Part shown: positions 1 through 7,448 of the stretch, piece after piece
Position numbering within the stretch: the stretch's first letter is position 1
How the letters are laid out: each line of letters opens with the position of its first letter
Assembly (NCBI GenBank): GCA_009778115.1
Contig: WRKL01000013.1
Location: 1 to 32,262 of the forward strand
Direction: 5' to 3'
Length of the DNA stretch: 32,262 bases
Origin: Oscillospiraceae bacterium
Lineage (GTDB): Bacteria > Bacillota > Clostridia > Oscillospirales > Ruminococcaceae
The notes under the pieces: generated by a model
What the model saw: only the letters and a program-made list of their open reading frames with translations
What the model was told of the DNA's origin: nothing
The model's database searches: none
Translations under genes and position numbers: made by a program

Positions 1-52
1 CGGTATCGCACATTGCAAACGAAAAAGTTATAAAAAATTAATTATTTAATAT

Positions 53-127
53 GGCCCGTTGGTCAAGCGGTTAAGACTCCGCCCTTTCACGGCGGCATCA
101 CGAGTTCGAGTCTCGTACGGGTCACCA
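53..127 (+). tRNA. tRNA-Glu (anticodon UUC)
   Basis: Full cloverleaf. The acceptor stem pairs GGCCCGT (53-59) with ACGGGTC (117-123), including one G-U pair. The anticodon stem CCGCC/GGCGG encloses the loop CTTTCAC with anticodon TTC at 86-88. The T arm holds GTTCGAGTC, and the discriminator A124 is followed by an encoded CCA (125-127). It decodes GAA/GAG. A hairpin with a T-rich tail starts directly after the CCA, so the transcript probably ends there. No other tRNA is visible in the window. Confidence 0.97.
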
Positions 128-183
128 AAATTCTCCAGTTATTACCAGTCATTGTTGCGGTGATGGTTGAAGAATTTGTTTTA
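128..183 (+). terminator. hairpin after tRNA-Glu, probable intrinsic terminator
   Basis: An outer stem AAATTCT (128-134) / AGAATTT (171-177) surrounds an inner stem ACCA-TCA (144-151) / TGA-TGGT (161-167) with one bulged G, followed by GTTTTATGT. It lies between the tRNA and the Shine-Dalgarno site of the next gene. It could also act as an attenuator. The inner sequence CATTGTTGCGGTGATG recurs at 973-991 in front of the DUF3862-like gene. Confidence 0.55.
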
Positions 184-206
184 TGTAATATAAAAGGAGT
201 TTGTAT

Positions 207-734
207 ATGTATTGCGCTAAATGTGGCAATCAATTAAGTGCAGAAATTAAATTTTGCAACCACTGTGGTGCAGGCGTTCAAAGTGCTGAACACTCCCCAC
301 CAGAAAATCAGTTTAATCCCAGCGTACAGCCTGCGTACTATCCGGGTTACTTCAACTCGGCAAAAAATTATGTGAAAAGTGCCGGCAACTTTGGTATTGC
401 TTCATTTATCTTATCTATTTTCAGTTTGATTTTTATTGGTTTAACTGTGCTTAATTTCTTGAATGCTCCCGGTGGTCTTTCCGCCGAATCATTAGTTAGG
501 ATATTACTTTCATTTATACTGCTCGGTTTCTTCATTATTTCGATGTTTGCATCTTTTATATTTGGCATTTTAGCCTTGGGTCACACGAAAAAAGCCAAGC
601 AGGCAAACAATGTTTCACATAAATCATCTCCAAAATTCATTTGCGGGTTGATTGGTTTATCCATTAGTGGGGTCATGGTTCTGGTTGTTTGGTTAGGCAG
701 TTTGTTAGGTAGCATTTTAGAGTTTGTCAGTTGA
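207..734 (+). CDS. zinc-ribbon membrane protein (DUF4190-like)
   Basis: Small protein of 175 aa. Cys3-x2-Cys6 and Cys17-x2-Cys20 form an N-terminal zinc ribbon of the 'zinc_ribbon_2' type. A proline/asparagine/tyrosine-rich linker (about residues 28-55) follows. The rest is hydrophobic, with about three membrane segments near residues 60-85, 92-125 and 145-172; the first (GIASFILSIFSLIF) resembles DUF4190. The topology suggests a cytoplasmic metal-binding head on a membrane anchor. Function is unknown. ATG207 is chosen over TTG201 because AAGGAG (194-199) sits 7 nt upstream and the protein then begins MYCAKCG, as usual for this class. A similar architecture occurs at 1459-2517, so the two may be distant paralogues. 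Confidence 0.82.
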   Translation: MYCAKCGNQLSAEIKFCNHCGAGVQSAEHSPPENQFNPSVQPAYYPGYFNSAKNYVKSAGNFGIASFILSIFSLIFIGLTVLNFLNAPGGLSAESLVRILLSFILLGFFIISMFASFIFGILALGHTKKAKQANNVSHKSSPKFICGLIGLSISGVMVLVVWLGSLLGSILEFVS

Positions 735-910
735 AAGAGCTATAGTCCTAAACCGCAAAAAATTATAAAGGTTTTTACAAAAATATCGTGAAAAGAAATT
801 TTTCTTTTGATAAATTTTCAAAAAATGCACAAGATTTTCAGTTCGGGATGACAAGCTAATAATGATAATCAATGGCGTGCATATAAAGCAAAATTGCTCG
901 CCAATTAATC
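735..910. other. intergenic, no gene recognised
   Basis: AT-rich spacer after the first zinc-ribbon gene. The only clear structure is an AT-only hairpin AAAAGAAA (791-798) / TTTCTTTT (801-808), too weak to call a terminator confidently. The minus-strand reading frame here (717-977) has no start signal or recognisable protein content and was not called. Confidence 0.5.
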
Positions 911-1000
911 TTTCAATCAAAAACAGGGGTGGAGATAGTTCCGGGCACGGGGCGCATTTCCATTTAATACCAGCCATTGTTGCGGTGATGATTGAAAAAT
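911..1000 (+). repeat. family B intergenic repeat, copy 1, with terminal hairpin
   Basis: Core TTTCAATCAAAAACAGG (911-927) plus GATAGTTCCGGG matches 2616-2650 and, more loosely, 3379-3414. It is followed by an imperfect hairpin (ATTTCCA near 956-962 against TTGAAAAAT near 992-1000) directly in front of the next gene. Its position between two small genes, and its recurrence only in this cluster, suggest a punctuating element. Confidence 0.55.
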
Positions 1001-1027
1001 TATAAAAACAAAAAAGAGGTTATTTTG

Positions 1028-1354
1028 ATGAAAAAACTTTCTATTGTGATAACCGTGTTGATGGTCTGTTCGCTATTTGCATTTGCAAGCTGCGGTGACG
1101 ACACCGGAAAACTTACTCTGGAAAAGTACAACATGATTGAAAATGGTATGACTTATGAAGAAGTAATAGACATTATTGGCGGCGAGGGAACCATGGGAGC
1201 AGAATCCGGCGAAAAAGGAACAGAATATTACACTGTAATTTATATGTACCAAGATTCAAAACAAGTAGTGGGAAGTCTGGGAGCAAACGCCAGTTTTACA
1301 TTTCAAGGAACGCCATTGAAACTGGAAATGAAAGCACAGTTAGGATTAAAATAA
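1028..1354 (+). CDS. DUF3862-like lipoprotein
   Basis: Predicted 108-aa secreted lipoprotein. The N-terminus (KK, then a hydrophobic stretch) ends in a lipobox-like FASC with Cys near residue 19, so it is probably lipidated and anchored on the outer face of the membrane. The mature part, LTLEKYNMIENGMTYEEV followed by IIGGEGTMGAESG, matches the DUF3862 pattern (a SmpA/OmlA-like fold). It ends in the family-typical region rich in ANASFTFQGTPLK and finishing QLGLK. Function is not established. ATG1028 follows an AGAGGT site at 1015-1020. The in-frame codon at 992 would add 12 polar residues in front of the signal peptide and is not preferred. Confidence 0.85.
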   Translation: MKKLSIVITVLMVCSLFAFASCGDDTGKLTLEKYNMIENGMTYEEVIDIIGGEGTMGAESGEKGTEYYTVIYMYQDSKQVVGSLGANASFTFQGTPLKLEMKAQLGLK

Positions 1355-1390
1355 TAGACTACTCCGTACAGATCATCAAATTTTCTCCAA

Positions 1391-1435
1391 CCATTCCCCA
1401 ACGTTACTGTGAGGAATGGCTGGGAATAGTTTTTA
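1391..1435 (+). terminator. intrinsic terminator of the DUF3862-like gene
   Basis: Perfect 7-bp stem CCATTCC (1391-1397) / GGAATGG (1413-1419), followed by CTGGGAATAG and a T run from 1430. It lies 37 nt after the TAA stop and 24 nt before the next start. Confidence 0.65.
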
Positions 1436-1458
1436 ATAAATTATGGAGGTTGGATAAA

Positions 1459-2517
1459 GTGTTTTGTTCAAAATGCGGTACTCAATTACCGGATGATTCG
1501 GTTTATTGTATTAAATGTGGTTTTGAAATAGGCGAAGTAAAAACGAACGAAGAATTAAACCAAAATGATCAAGAAAATCAATTTGTTCAAAATGATTATC
1601 AGCAAGCATCGCAAACGCCCCAATTTACACCACCACCGGGACAGCAAAATCAACAATATCAACCTTACGCTCAACCATATGTTCCGGTTTATACCAAACC
1701 GCGCAGACCCGGCAGAGGCTTTGGAATATCCTCAATGGTTCTCGGTATTATTGGTATGGTTTATTCTTCTAGGTTTTTTTTCTCTTTGTTGACAGTGTTA
1801 TACAGTTTCGCATATGGTTCTAATGGTGATATAAATATTTATGAAAACATGCAAAAAGTAATGGTGAACTTTTTTGATTTGGATAGTACAGATAATATTT
1901 TTACTTTCATTTTTACTTCTTTAGTATTTGCGATTTTAGCGTGTGTTTTCGCAATAATTTCCCGTAACAAAAAATACCGGAACAAGATCTCGAAATCAGG
2001 TCTTATATTAAGTATTATTTCGTTTGTATTTGTGTTTGTTTTTATTGCATTTGCAGGATATGCTTATAGTGTTTCACCACAAAAAGAAATTAACGGCGGT
2101 GCAATCCACGCTAACCAATTTTACATTGGGGAATGGAGTCTGGATCTGGACGCAGGAAATTTGATTCTATCATTGAATGATGACGGTACTTTTGAAATGA
2201 GTGCCGATCCGGAAAGAAAATTGACCGGTACATACAGTGTTTCAAGACAGAGCTGGCTGGGGCAACGATATTTAGATGACGGTATTGAAATTACTGCGCA
2301 TAGTGATACTGGCAATGATATAACTTTTATCCTTACAAAAAGCTGGAGAGCGCTTGATATTCTTAATGGGGACAATTTTGATGAATCCGGTAATTTTAAA
2401 GATTCAAGCGGCAAGCTTTACACATGTGAAGAGCCGGGCGAATATTACTATTTGTCGGAAAGTGCATGGGTTGGATTAACCGGAGAGCCGACAGAAAAAG
2501 TTACCAAATTGCAATAA
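1459..2517 (+). CDS. zinc-ribbon membrane protein with C-terminal beta-rich domain
   Basis: Predicted 352 aa. Cys3-x2-Cys6 and Cys17-x2-Cys20 form an N-terminal zinc ribbon. A Gln/Asn/Pro-rich linker spans about residues 30-85. Three hydrophobic segments follow (about 90-120, 150-175 and 185-210), then an approximately 130-residue tail rich in beta-strand patterns (GEWSLDLDAGNLILSLNDDG and GTYSVS). The tail resembles small lipocalin-like stress-response domains but is not assigned to a family. GTG1459 is preferred because GGAGG (1445-1449) lies 9 nt upstream and gives the typical start MFCSKCG. TTG1450 would abut the Shine-Dalgarno site. It shares architecture with the 207-734 protein but is twice as long. 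Function is unknown; a metal- or protein-binding sensor in the envelope is inference. Confidence 0.82.
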   Translation: MFCSKCGTQLPDDSVYCIKCGFEIGEVKTNEELNQNDQENQFVQNDYQQASQTPQFTPPPGQQNQQYQPYAQPYVPVYTKPRRPGRGFGISSMVLGIIGMVYSSRFFFSLLTVLYSFAYGSNGDINIYENMQKVMVNFFDLDSTDNIFTFIFTSLVFAILACVFAIISRNKKYRNKISKSGLILSIISFVFVFVFIAFAGYAYSVSPQKEINGGAIHANQFYIGEWSLDLDAGNLILSLNDDGTFEMSADPERKLTGTYSVSRQSWLGQRYLDDGIEITAHSDTGNDITFILTKSWRALDILNGDNFDESGNFKDSSGKLYTCEEPGEYYYLSESAWVGLTGEPTEKVTKLQ

Positions 2518-2539
2518 TTTTACAAACGATTTGTAAAAT
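2517..2539 (+). terminator. hairpin overlapping the stop codon of the second zinc-ribbon gene
   Basis: Perfect 10-bp stem ATTTTACAAA (2517-2526), loop CGA, TTTGTAAAAT (2530-2539). Its first base is the last base of the TAA stop. No T run follows, so it could be a weak terminator or an mRNA 3' end-protecting stem. Confidence 0.5.
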
Positions 2540-2580
2540 TGTAGAAATGCAAGAACGAACCAGCAATGACAATCATTGAC

Positions 2581-2592
2581 CTGTATATACAG
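2581..2592. promoter_or_regulatory. perfect palindrome CTGTATATACAG, possible operator
   Basis: A 12-bp perfect palindrome in the spacer between two small genes. A near-copy, ACCTGTATATACGGGT, lies at 23257-23272 in the spacer after valS. No regulator is identified; the site may also be part of a longer degenerate repeat. Confidence 0.25.
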
Positions 2593-2615
2593 TAAACTTG
2601 TTCAAAAACTAAGCG

Positions 2616-2719
2616 TTCAATCAAAAACAGGAATGACGATAGTTTTGGATACGGGTCAACACAGCATTCTCCGGTTATTGCCAAGCACTGCTGCGGGTTA
2701 TAGCTGGAGAATACTTTTT
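2616..2719 (+). repeat. family B intergenic repeat, copy 2, with terminal hairpin
   Basis: The core TTCAATCAAAAACAGG (2617-2632) is followed by GACGATAGTTTTGG and ACGGGTC. A hairpin ATTCTCC (2666-2672) / GGAGAAT (2706-2712) with a T run at 2715-2719 comes next. The 5' part matches copy 1 (911-953) closely, while the hairpin arms are unrelated in sequence. It sits immediately before the DUF2500-like gene. Confidence 0.6.
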
Positions 2720-2758
2720 AATCAATAATAAATGTATTCATTAGGGAGTTGCTTGTTT

Positions 2759-3211
2759 ATGTTATGGCTCGGTTACATCATATATTTAGGCGGATTAATC
2801 GTAGGTGTTTTTTCGTTTGTATGGGACGGATTGGTATGGTTAAAAGTTTTACTCCTTGTTATATGGTTGTTCTTAGGTGGAATTATTTTAGGAAAGAGAA
2901 GTAAAAAGGCTTTTGAAAAAATGGGTGAAAAAGCAGAAGCTACAAAAAAGAAAATAGAAGCTGCAAAAAAGAAAATTGCAAAAGCAGAAATAGAAAAAAA
3001 TGAGGATGTAAAAGTGGTTGCAAAATCTTTAGATATTAATTCTGGGTTTGCGTCACATTATATTTCATTTGAATTTTTCGATGGAATACGAAAAAACTTC
3101 CGTGTAGATGTTAATGAATATAATAAAATTATCGAAAACGAAACGGGTACTCTTACATACAAAGAAATTATGAATCGTTTGATTTTTATAAATTTCCAAC
3201 GTCATACATAA
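2759..3211 (+). CDS. DUF2500-like membrane protein
   Basis: Predicted 150 aa. Two hydrophobic segments (about residues 3-20 and 25-43) are followed by a charged, Lys/Ala/Glu-rich helix (about 48-85) likely to form a coiled coil. The C-terminal domain has ISFEFFDGIRKNFRVDVNEY and GTLTYKE, matching the DUF2500 pattern (a small beta domain with F-x-V...EY...G-x-GTLTY). No function is established for that family. ATG2759 has AGGGAG (2743-2748) 10 nt upstream. ATG2732, nine codons earlier in the same frame, lacks a good site but remains possible. The TAA stop (3209-3211) directly abuts a family A repeat, so the last residues may have been altered by that insertion. Confidence 0.72.
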   Translation: MLWLGYIIYLGGLIVGVFSFVWDGLVWLKVLLLVIWLFLGGIILGKRSKKAFEKMGEKAEATKKKIEAAKKKIAKAEIEKNEDVKVVAKSLDINSGFASHYISFEFFDGIRKNFRVDVNEYNKIIENETGTLTYKEIMNRLIFINFQRHT

Positions 3212-3312
3212 TGGACCTCCTCGAAAACCACTTCGCGACGTATGAACGAAAGATTTCCCGTCACATGGTGTTAATTTATCCTTAAAAATATCCATGATAT
3301 TCTCGTCAATTG
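3212..3312 (-). repeat. family A MITE-like repeat, copy 1 (minus orientation, truncated)
   Basis: Starts right after the stop codon with TGGACCTCCTCGAAAACC and matches the reverse complement of the right two thirds of the full copy at 23279-23440, ending near TCTCGTCAAT. The left third is missing. One reading frame, on the minus strand, encodes DKLTPCDGKSFVHTSRSGFR. The full copy encodes a similar peptide, but the changes between them look neutral rather than protein-preserving. Confidence 0.75.
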
Positions 3313-3608
3313 CAATCTTTAATAAATATAAAATCGTTGCTTTCTATGGATTGCAAATTTAACTATTTTTAAGTTTTTAATCGAAAACAGAGATACAGAC
3401 AGTTACGGATACAGGCCGCCCGCTGACGGCTTGTTTGTTGTTTTTAATAAATTTTATACTATGACTACGGCTGCCGGCTTTTTTCAGCGGCTGCCGCTGC
3501 CTGTGCGATTGTGGTTGCAAGGGTGTGGCCGGAGGTGCGTGAAAAAACAGGAAAATTTAAAGTGAATTCGTAAAATTACAAAAAAATTTGCATTTCTATT
3601 TTATTTTC
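3313..3608. other. intergenic: family B relic and GC-rich island
   Basis: Between two repeats and the smc promoter there is no intact gene. 3379-3414 is a diverged family B core (TCGAAAACAGAGATACAG) with a small stem GCCG (3415-3418) / CGGC (3427-3430) and a T-rich tail. 3468-3540 is distinctly GC-rich, contains the palindrome CAGCGGC-T-GCCGCTG, and reads on the minus strand as a short open frame ending in an Ala-rich stretch (HTLATTIAQAAAAAEKSRQP then stop). This is possibly the end of a decayed gene. Confidence 0.4.
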
Positions 3609-3637
3609 TTGACAAAACGTATTGCTTATTATAGTAT
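3609..3637 (+). promoter_or_regulatory. sigma-A-type promoter upstream of smc
   Basis: TTGACA at 3609-3614, a 17-bp spacer and TAGTAT at 3632-3637. It is the best promoter match in the 570-bp gap before smc and probably drives smc, ftsY, rdgB and nadD. The untranslated leader would be about 140 nt. Confidence 0.7.
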
Positions 3638-3783
3638 GAGGATATGTTTGCTATGTATCAAAGACAACTCTTACAAAAAATACTTCAAACATCTTATTGC
3701 GATAATCCGTACAAGGGAATTTTACCGGATTGCTTTATTTAGGATGTCAGAATGAATTTTTGGAAATTGTAAATGTTAAGGAA

Positions 3784-6700
3784 GTGCGGGTTCTGGTTTT
3801 AAAATCTGTTATAATGCAGGGATTCAAATCCTTTCCGGATAAAATAAAGCTTGATTTTAACGACGGGATTACGGCTGTCGTCGGACCTAATGGCAGCGGC
3901 AAAAGTAATATTCTTGATGCTATACGCTGGGTGTTGGGCGAGCAATCCTCAAAATCGTTGCGCGGTGACAAAATGGAGGACGTAATTTTCAAGGGTACCG
4001 ATACGCGTAATCCGCATGGGTTTGCGCAGGTTTCGCTTGAATTCGATAATTCCAAGGGGCATTTTGTCATAGACAGCGATGAATTTTCTGTTACGCGCAA
4101 ATATTACCGTTCGGGCGAAAGCGAATATTTCATCAACGGCAAAAATGTCCGGCTAAAGGATATGACCGAATTACTGATGGATACCGGATTAGGTAAGGAC
4201 GGATATTCAGTAATAGGGCAGGGTAAAATATGTGAAATTATAGGAGCTAAACCTCAAAAACGGCGTGAAATATTTGATGAAGCCGCAGGTATAGTTAAAT
4301 TTCGATTCCGCAGAGACGAAACCCGGAAACGCCTGGAAGCCGCAGAAGCAAACCTTGTCCGCTCACAGGAAAAGCTGGACGAGCTGGTACGGCGCATAGG
4401 ACCGCTGGAGGAACAAAGTAAAAAAGCGAAAGAATTCAACGAATTGAGCGCACGCCGTAAAACATTGGAAATATCTATTTGGGTTATGCAAATTGATAAA
4501 TATATTGCCGATATAAAAAAGCAGGAAGATAAAATATTACTGTGCAAAGGCGATTATGACCGGGTTGAAAACGAAGTTTCGGCTATAGAAACAAAAATAA
4601 ACGAATCCAACGACCGGCGGCAACGCGCCAATGTTCTTATTGATGAACTGCGTAAAGAGCGGGACAGAGCCGAAGAGGAAATCAGTGCCCGCAAAGAAAC
4701 CATCGCTGTTATGAACAACAATATTGAACGCAACAATGAAGAAATCGAGCGGATTAAAACCGAAATTGAAAATCTCGAATTGTCTAAAGACCGGACACAG
4801 GAGAACACAGCGAAGCTGGAACTCGAAATCGTTGAAATAAACCAAAAAGCAGAAGCCGCCGAAGCGCAGATAAATCAAGCAGAAAGTACGCTTGCGGGTT
4901 ATAAAACCAGAGACGAGCAACTTGATCAAAGCATAACGGAATTAAACAGCGGGCTTAACAATCTAGTGCTGGAAAAATCCCGGCGAACCGCAGCTGTAAA
5001 CGCTGCTCTGGAAAGCGTCGGACAAATGAAAGAACAGCTGGAAGAAACCGGAAGAATTAAAGAGGAAAAAACAAAGCAGTGCGGCACGGCGCGGCAGCAA
5101 CAGTCAGAAATCGAAAAAACATTACAAATGTTGGAAGAAAAAACCATCGGGCTGGAAAATTCCATAAAAGGGTACACTCTTAAACTTGATGCGGGGAAAT
5201 CCAAGCTGGAAGAAAAAACGCAGGAGTATAACAGGCTTGCGGCACAAATAAGGGAAAAACGGCAGAAAGCACAAATTTTGCAAGGACTGGAAAATAATCT
5301 GGAAGGCTTTTTTGCCAGTGTAAAAACAGTAATAAATGCCGGAAAATCACGAATATTGCGTGGGATAGCGGGAACGGTGGCACAACTTATAAACACGGAT
5401 GTTAAATATGCGACCGCAATTGAAACAGCGTTGGGTTCGGCGATGCAAAACATTGTCACCAATGACGACGAAGCCGCAAAGGATATTATATCCTACCTGA
5501 AAGAAAAAAATGCGGGCCGCGTTACCTTGCTGCCGATGAATACTATTAAACCGCGTTATTTGGAGCAAAAAGGGTTAGAAAACACCGACGGATTCATAGA
5601 CATCGCCGCAAAACTGGTAAAATATGATGCGAATATAGAAAATATAGTATACAATCTCTTGGGAAACACCGCAGTTGCGGAGGATTTGAACGCTGCTGCA
5701 GAAATTGCGAAAAAATACGGATACAGATTTAGGATAGTGACCCTGGACGGTCAAATCGTGAATGCAGGAGGTTCCATGACAGGGGGAAGTCATAATAAGA
5801 ATATAGGAATACTCAGCAGGCGCGGTGAAATAGAAAAACTGAACGCAGAAGCTGAAAAAGCGGAGCAAAAGTCGTCCGGAGTCAAACAGGATCTTTCCGT
5901 CCTCAGTGCAAAGACTGCGAAAATAGAAGCGGAAATCACCGCTATAGACGGGGAAAGACGTTCGGCCGCCGAAGACCTGATAAAGTTCGGCAGTGAATTG
6001 AAAAGTTTATCGAACATTATCGAACAGAACGAAAAAGATTTGGAATATACAAACGAGCAGAGCCTTAGATTAACGGACAGGCTTTCGCAAACCGATACGG
6101 CGTTAAGCGAACACAGGGAGCGGATTGCGGAAATTGAAACACAGATAGATGAAAAAAACATTCAATTAGGAGAAAAGACGGATAGCCGCGATGAATTTGC
6201 GGCGTACCGTGAAGAAATTGCCGCTAAACTTCAAAAATTGGATATTGAAATTGCGGAATACAAAAAAGATGTGCAAAATTGTAAAAACTCAATAGCAGCA
6301 CTTACAACCGGAAAAGAGGATTCTGAAAATAAGGTTGTCCGGCTTCAGGAACGGATAAAGTCGCTGGAACAAAAAAACATTGAAACTGCGCAGGAAAAAA
6401 CAGAATTAAGCGGCAATGTTTCGGGGGGAAGCTCTAAAATCGGGGAAATAGACAAAAGGATTGCAGAATCCATAAGCGAGCGCGACGGGCAGGAACGCAG
6501 GTCAGGCGAACTAAGAAACGCAGAGCAGGAGCTTTTTGCGCAAAAAGAGGGTTTAACCGGTGAACTTACCCGGCTGCAGGGACAAAAAGAACAAATAAAT
6601 AAAGAGCTGAACAACCTGGATCAGCGAATGTGGGAGGAATACCAAATCACAAAGAACGAGGCTGTAATGACTTCCCAAAAACTTGAAGATCCGCATAAGT

Positions 6701-7359
6701 CCGAACGCGAATTGAAAAGCATAAAATCGCGGATAAAGAGTATGGGCGAAATTAATCCGGGTGCGATTGATGAATACCAAGAAGTTAACACGGAATATGA
6801 ATTTTTAAAACAGCAAATCATAGATGTTGAAACCTCAAAATCCGAAATAATCAAGATAATAAAAGAATTGACCGCAGAAATGAAAGTAATGTTCAATGAA
6901 AGTTTTGCGAAAATAAAAAAAGAATTTTCCAAACTGTTTGTTGAACTTTTCGGCGGCGGAAAAGCAGAATTAATATTGCAAGAACCTGATGATGTGTTGG
7001 AATCCGGAATCGAAATTCAAGCACGGCCCCCGGGTGAAAAGGTGGATACACTTTCATTGTTATCCGGAGGACAGCAGGCTTTGATCGCTATCGCGCTATA
7101 CTTTGCCATCCTGCATATCCGCCCCAGCCCTTTTTGCATACTTGATGAAATTGATGCGGCGCTGGACGATGTAAATGTAGGTAAATATGCTGAGTTTTTA
7201 CGCAAAATGAGCGCAGGAACACAATACATCACTATCACACATCGTCATGGAACGATGGAGGAAGCGGACATACTCTACGGCGTGACAATGCAGGAAAAGG
7301 GTGTTTCCAAGCTTTTGAAATTACATATTTCAGATGCTATGAATTTAAGCGAATTATAA
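3784..7359 (+). CDS. smc: chromosome segregation protein SMC
   Basis: Structural maintenance of chromosomes ATPase, the core of the bacterial condensin that loads at ParB-parS and extrudes DNA loops with ScpA/ScpB. Its length of about 1190 aa is normal. The N-terminal Walker A motif GPNGSGKS is at about residues 34-41. Two long coiled coils flank a hinge at about 500-680 (GFFASVKTVINAGKSRILRG to the GGSMTGG region). The C-terminal ABC signature LSGGQQ is near 1092, with Walker B FCILDEIDAALDD shortly after. The start is uncertain. Homologues begin MVLKS/MYLKS, which fits CTG3793 with AAGGAAG (3778-3784) 8 nt upstream. GTG3784 is the nearest conventional codon and is used here; TTG3760 and TTG3730 seem too far upstream. 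A family A end begins at the stop codon. Confidence 0.97.
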   Translation: MRVLVLKSVIMQGFKSFPDKIKLDFNDGITAVVGPNGSGKSNILDAIRWVLGEQSSKSLRGDKMEDVIFKGTDTRNPHGFAQVSLEFDNSKGHFVIDSDEFSVTRKYYRSGESEYFINGKNVRLKDMTELLMDTGLGKDGYSVIGQGKICEIIGAKPQKRREIFDEAAGIVKFRFRRDETRKRLEAAEANLVRSQEKLDELVRRIGPLEEQSKKAKEFNELSARRKTLEISIWVMQIDKYIADIKKQEDKILLCKGDYDRVENEVSAIETKINESNDRRQRANVLIDELRKERDRAEEEISARKETIAVMNNNIERNNEEIERIKTEIENLELSKDRTQENTAKLELEIVEINQKAEAAEAQINQAESTLAGYKTRDEQLDQSITELNSGLNNLVLEKSRRTAAVNAALESVGQMKEQLEETGRIKEEKTKQCGTARQQQSEIEKTLQMLEEKTIGLENSIKGYTLKLDAGKSKLEEKTQEYNRLAAQIREKRQKAQILQGLENNLEGFFASVKTVINAGKSRILRGIAGTVAQLINTDVKYATAIETALGSAMQNIVTNDDEAAKDIISYLKEKNAGRVTLLPMNTIKPRYLEQKGLENTDGFIDIAAKLVKYDANIENIVYNLLGNTAVAEDLNAAAEIAKKYGYRFRIVTLDGQIVNAGGSMTGGSHNKNIGILSRRGEIEKLNAEAEKAEQKSSGVKQDLSVLSAKTAKIEAEITAIDGERRSAAEDLIKFGSELKSLSNIIEQNEKDLEYTNEQSLRLTDRLSQTDTALSEHRERIAEIETQIDEKNIQLGEKTDSRDEFAAYREEIAAKLQKLDIEIAEYKKDVQNCKNSIAALTTGKEDSENKVVRLQERIKSLEQKNIETAQEKTELSGNVSGGSSKIGEIDKRIAESISERDGQERRSGELRNAEQELFAQKEGLTGELTRLQGQKEQINKELNNLDQRMWEEYQITKNEAVMTSQKLEDPHKSERELKSIKSRIKSMGEINPGAIDEYQEVNTEYEFLKQQIIDVETSKSEIIKIIKELTAEMKVMFNESFAKIKKEFSKLFVELFGGGKAELILQEPDDVLESGIEIQARPPGEKVDTLSLLSGGQQALIAIALYFAILHIRPSPFCILDEIDAALDDVNVGKYAEFLRKMSAGTQYITITHRHGTMEEADILYGVTMQEKGVSKLLKLHISDAMNLSEL

Positions 7360-7400
7360 TAGGTTTCCTAGGAAATTAAAACGTGATGTATAAACGCAGT
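7360..7400 (+). repeat. family A repeat, copy 2 (left end only)
   Basis: TAGGTTTCCTAGGAAATTAA and the next bases (ACGTGATGTATAAACGCAG) match the first 40 bp of the copies at 23279 and 28259. It begins directly after the smc TAA. The outermost part is a 12-bp palindrome, TTTCCTAGGAAA. The smc-ftsY gap contains nothing else except the ftsY ribosome binding site. Confidence 0.75.
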
Positions 7401-7448
7401 AAATACCTTTTTACATATAAATAAAGTTTCAAACGGAGGGAAAACATC

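Noticed and set aside
717-977. Minus-strand open frame of 86 codons after the first zinc-ribbon gene
   Set aside because: No ribosome site, low-complexity composition, and overlap with an intergenic repeat; no recognisable protein features.
4254-6932. Several long minus-strand frames inside smc
   Set aside because: They mirror the highly biased coiled-coil coding sequence of smc and have no independent start signals or family features.
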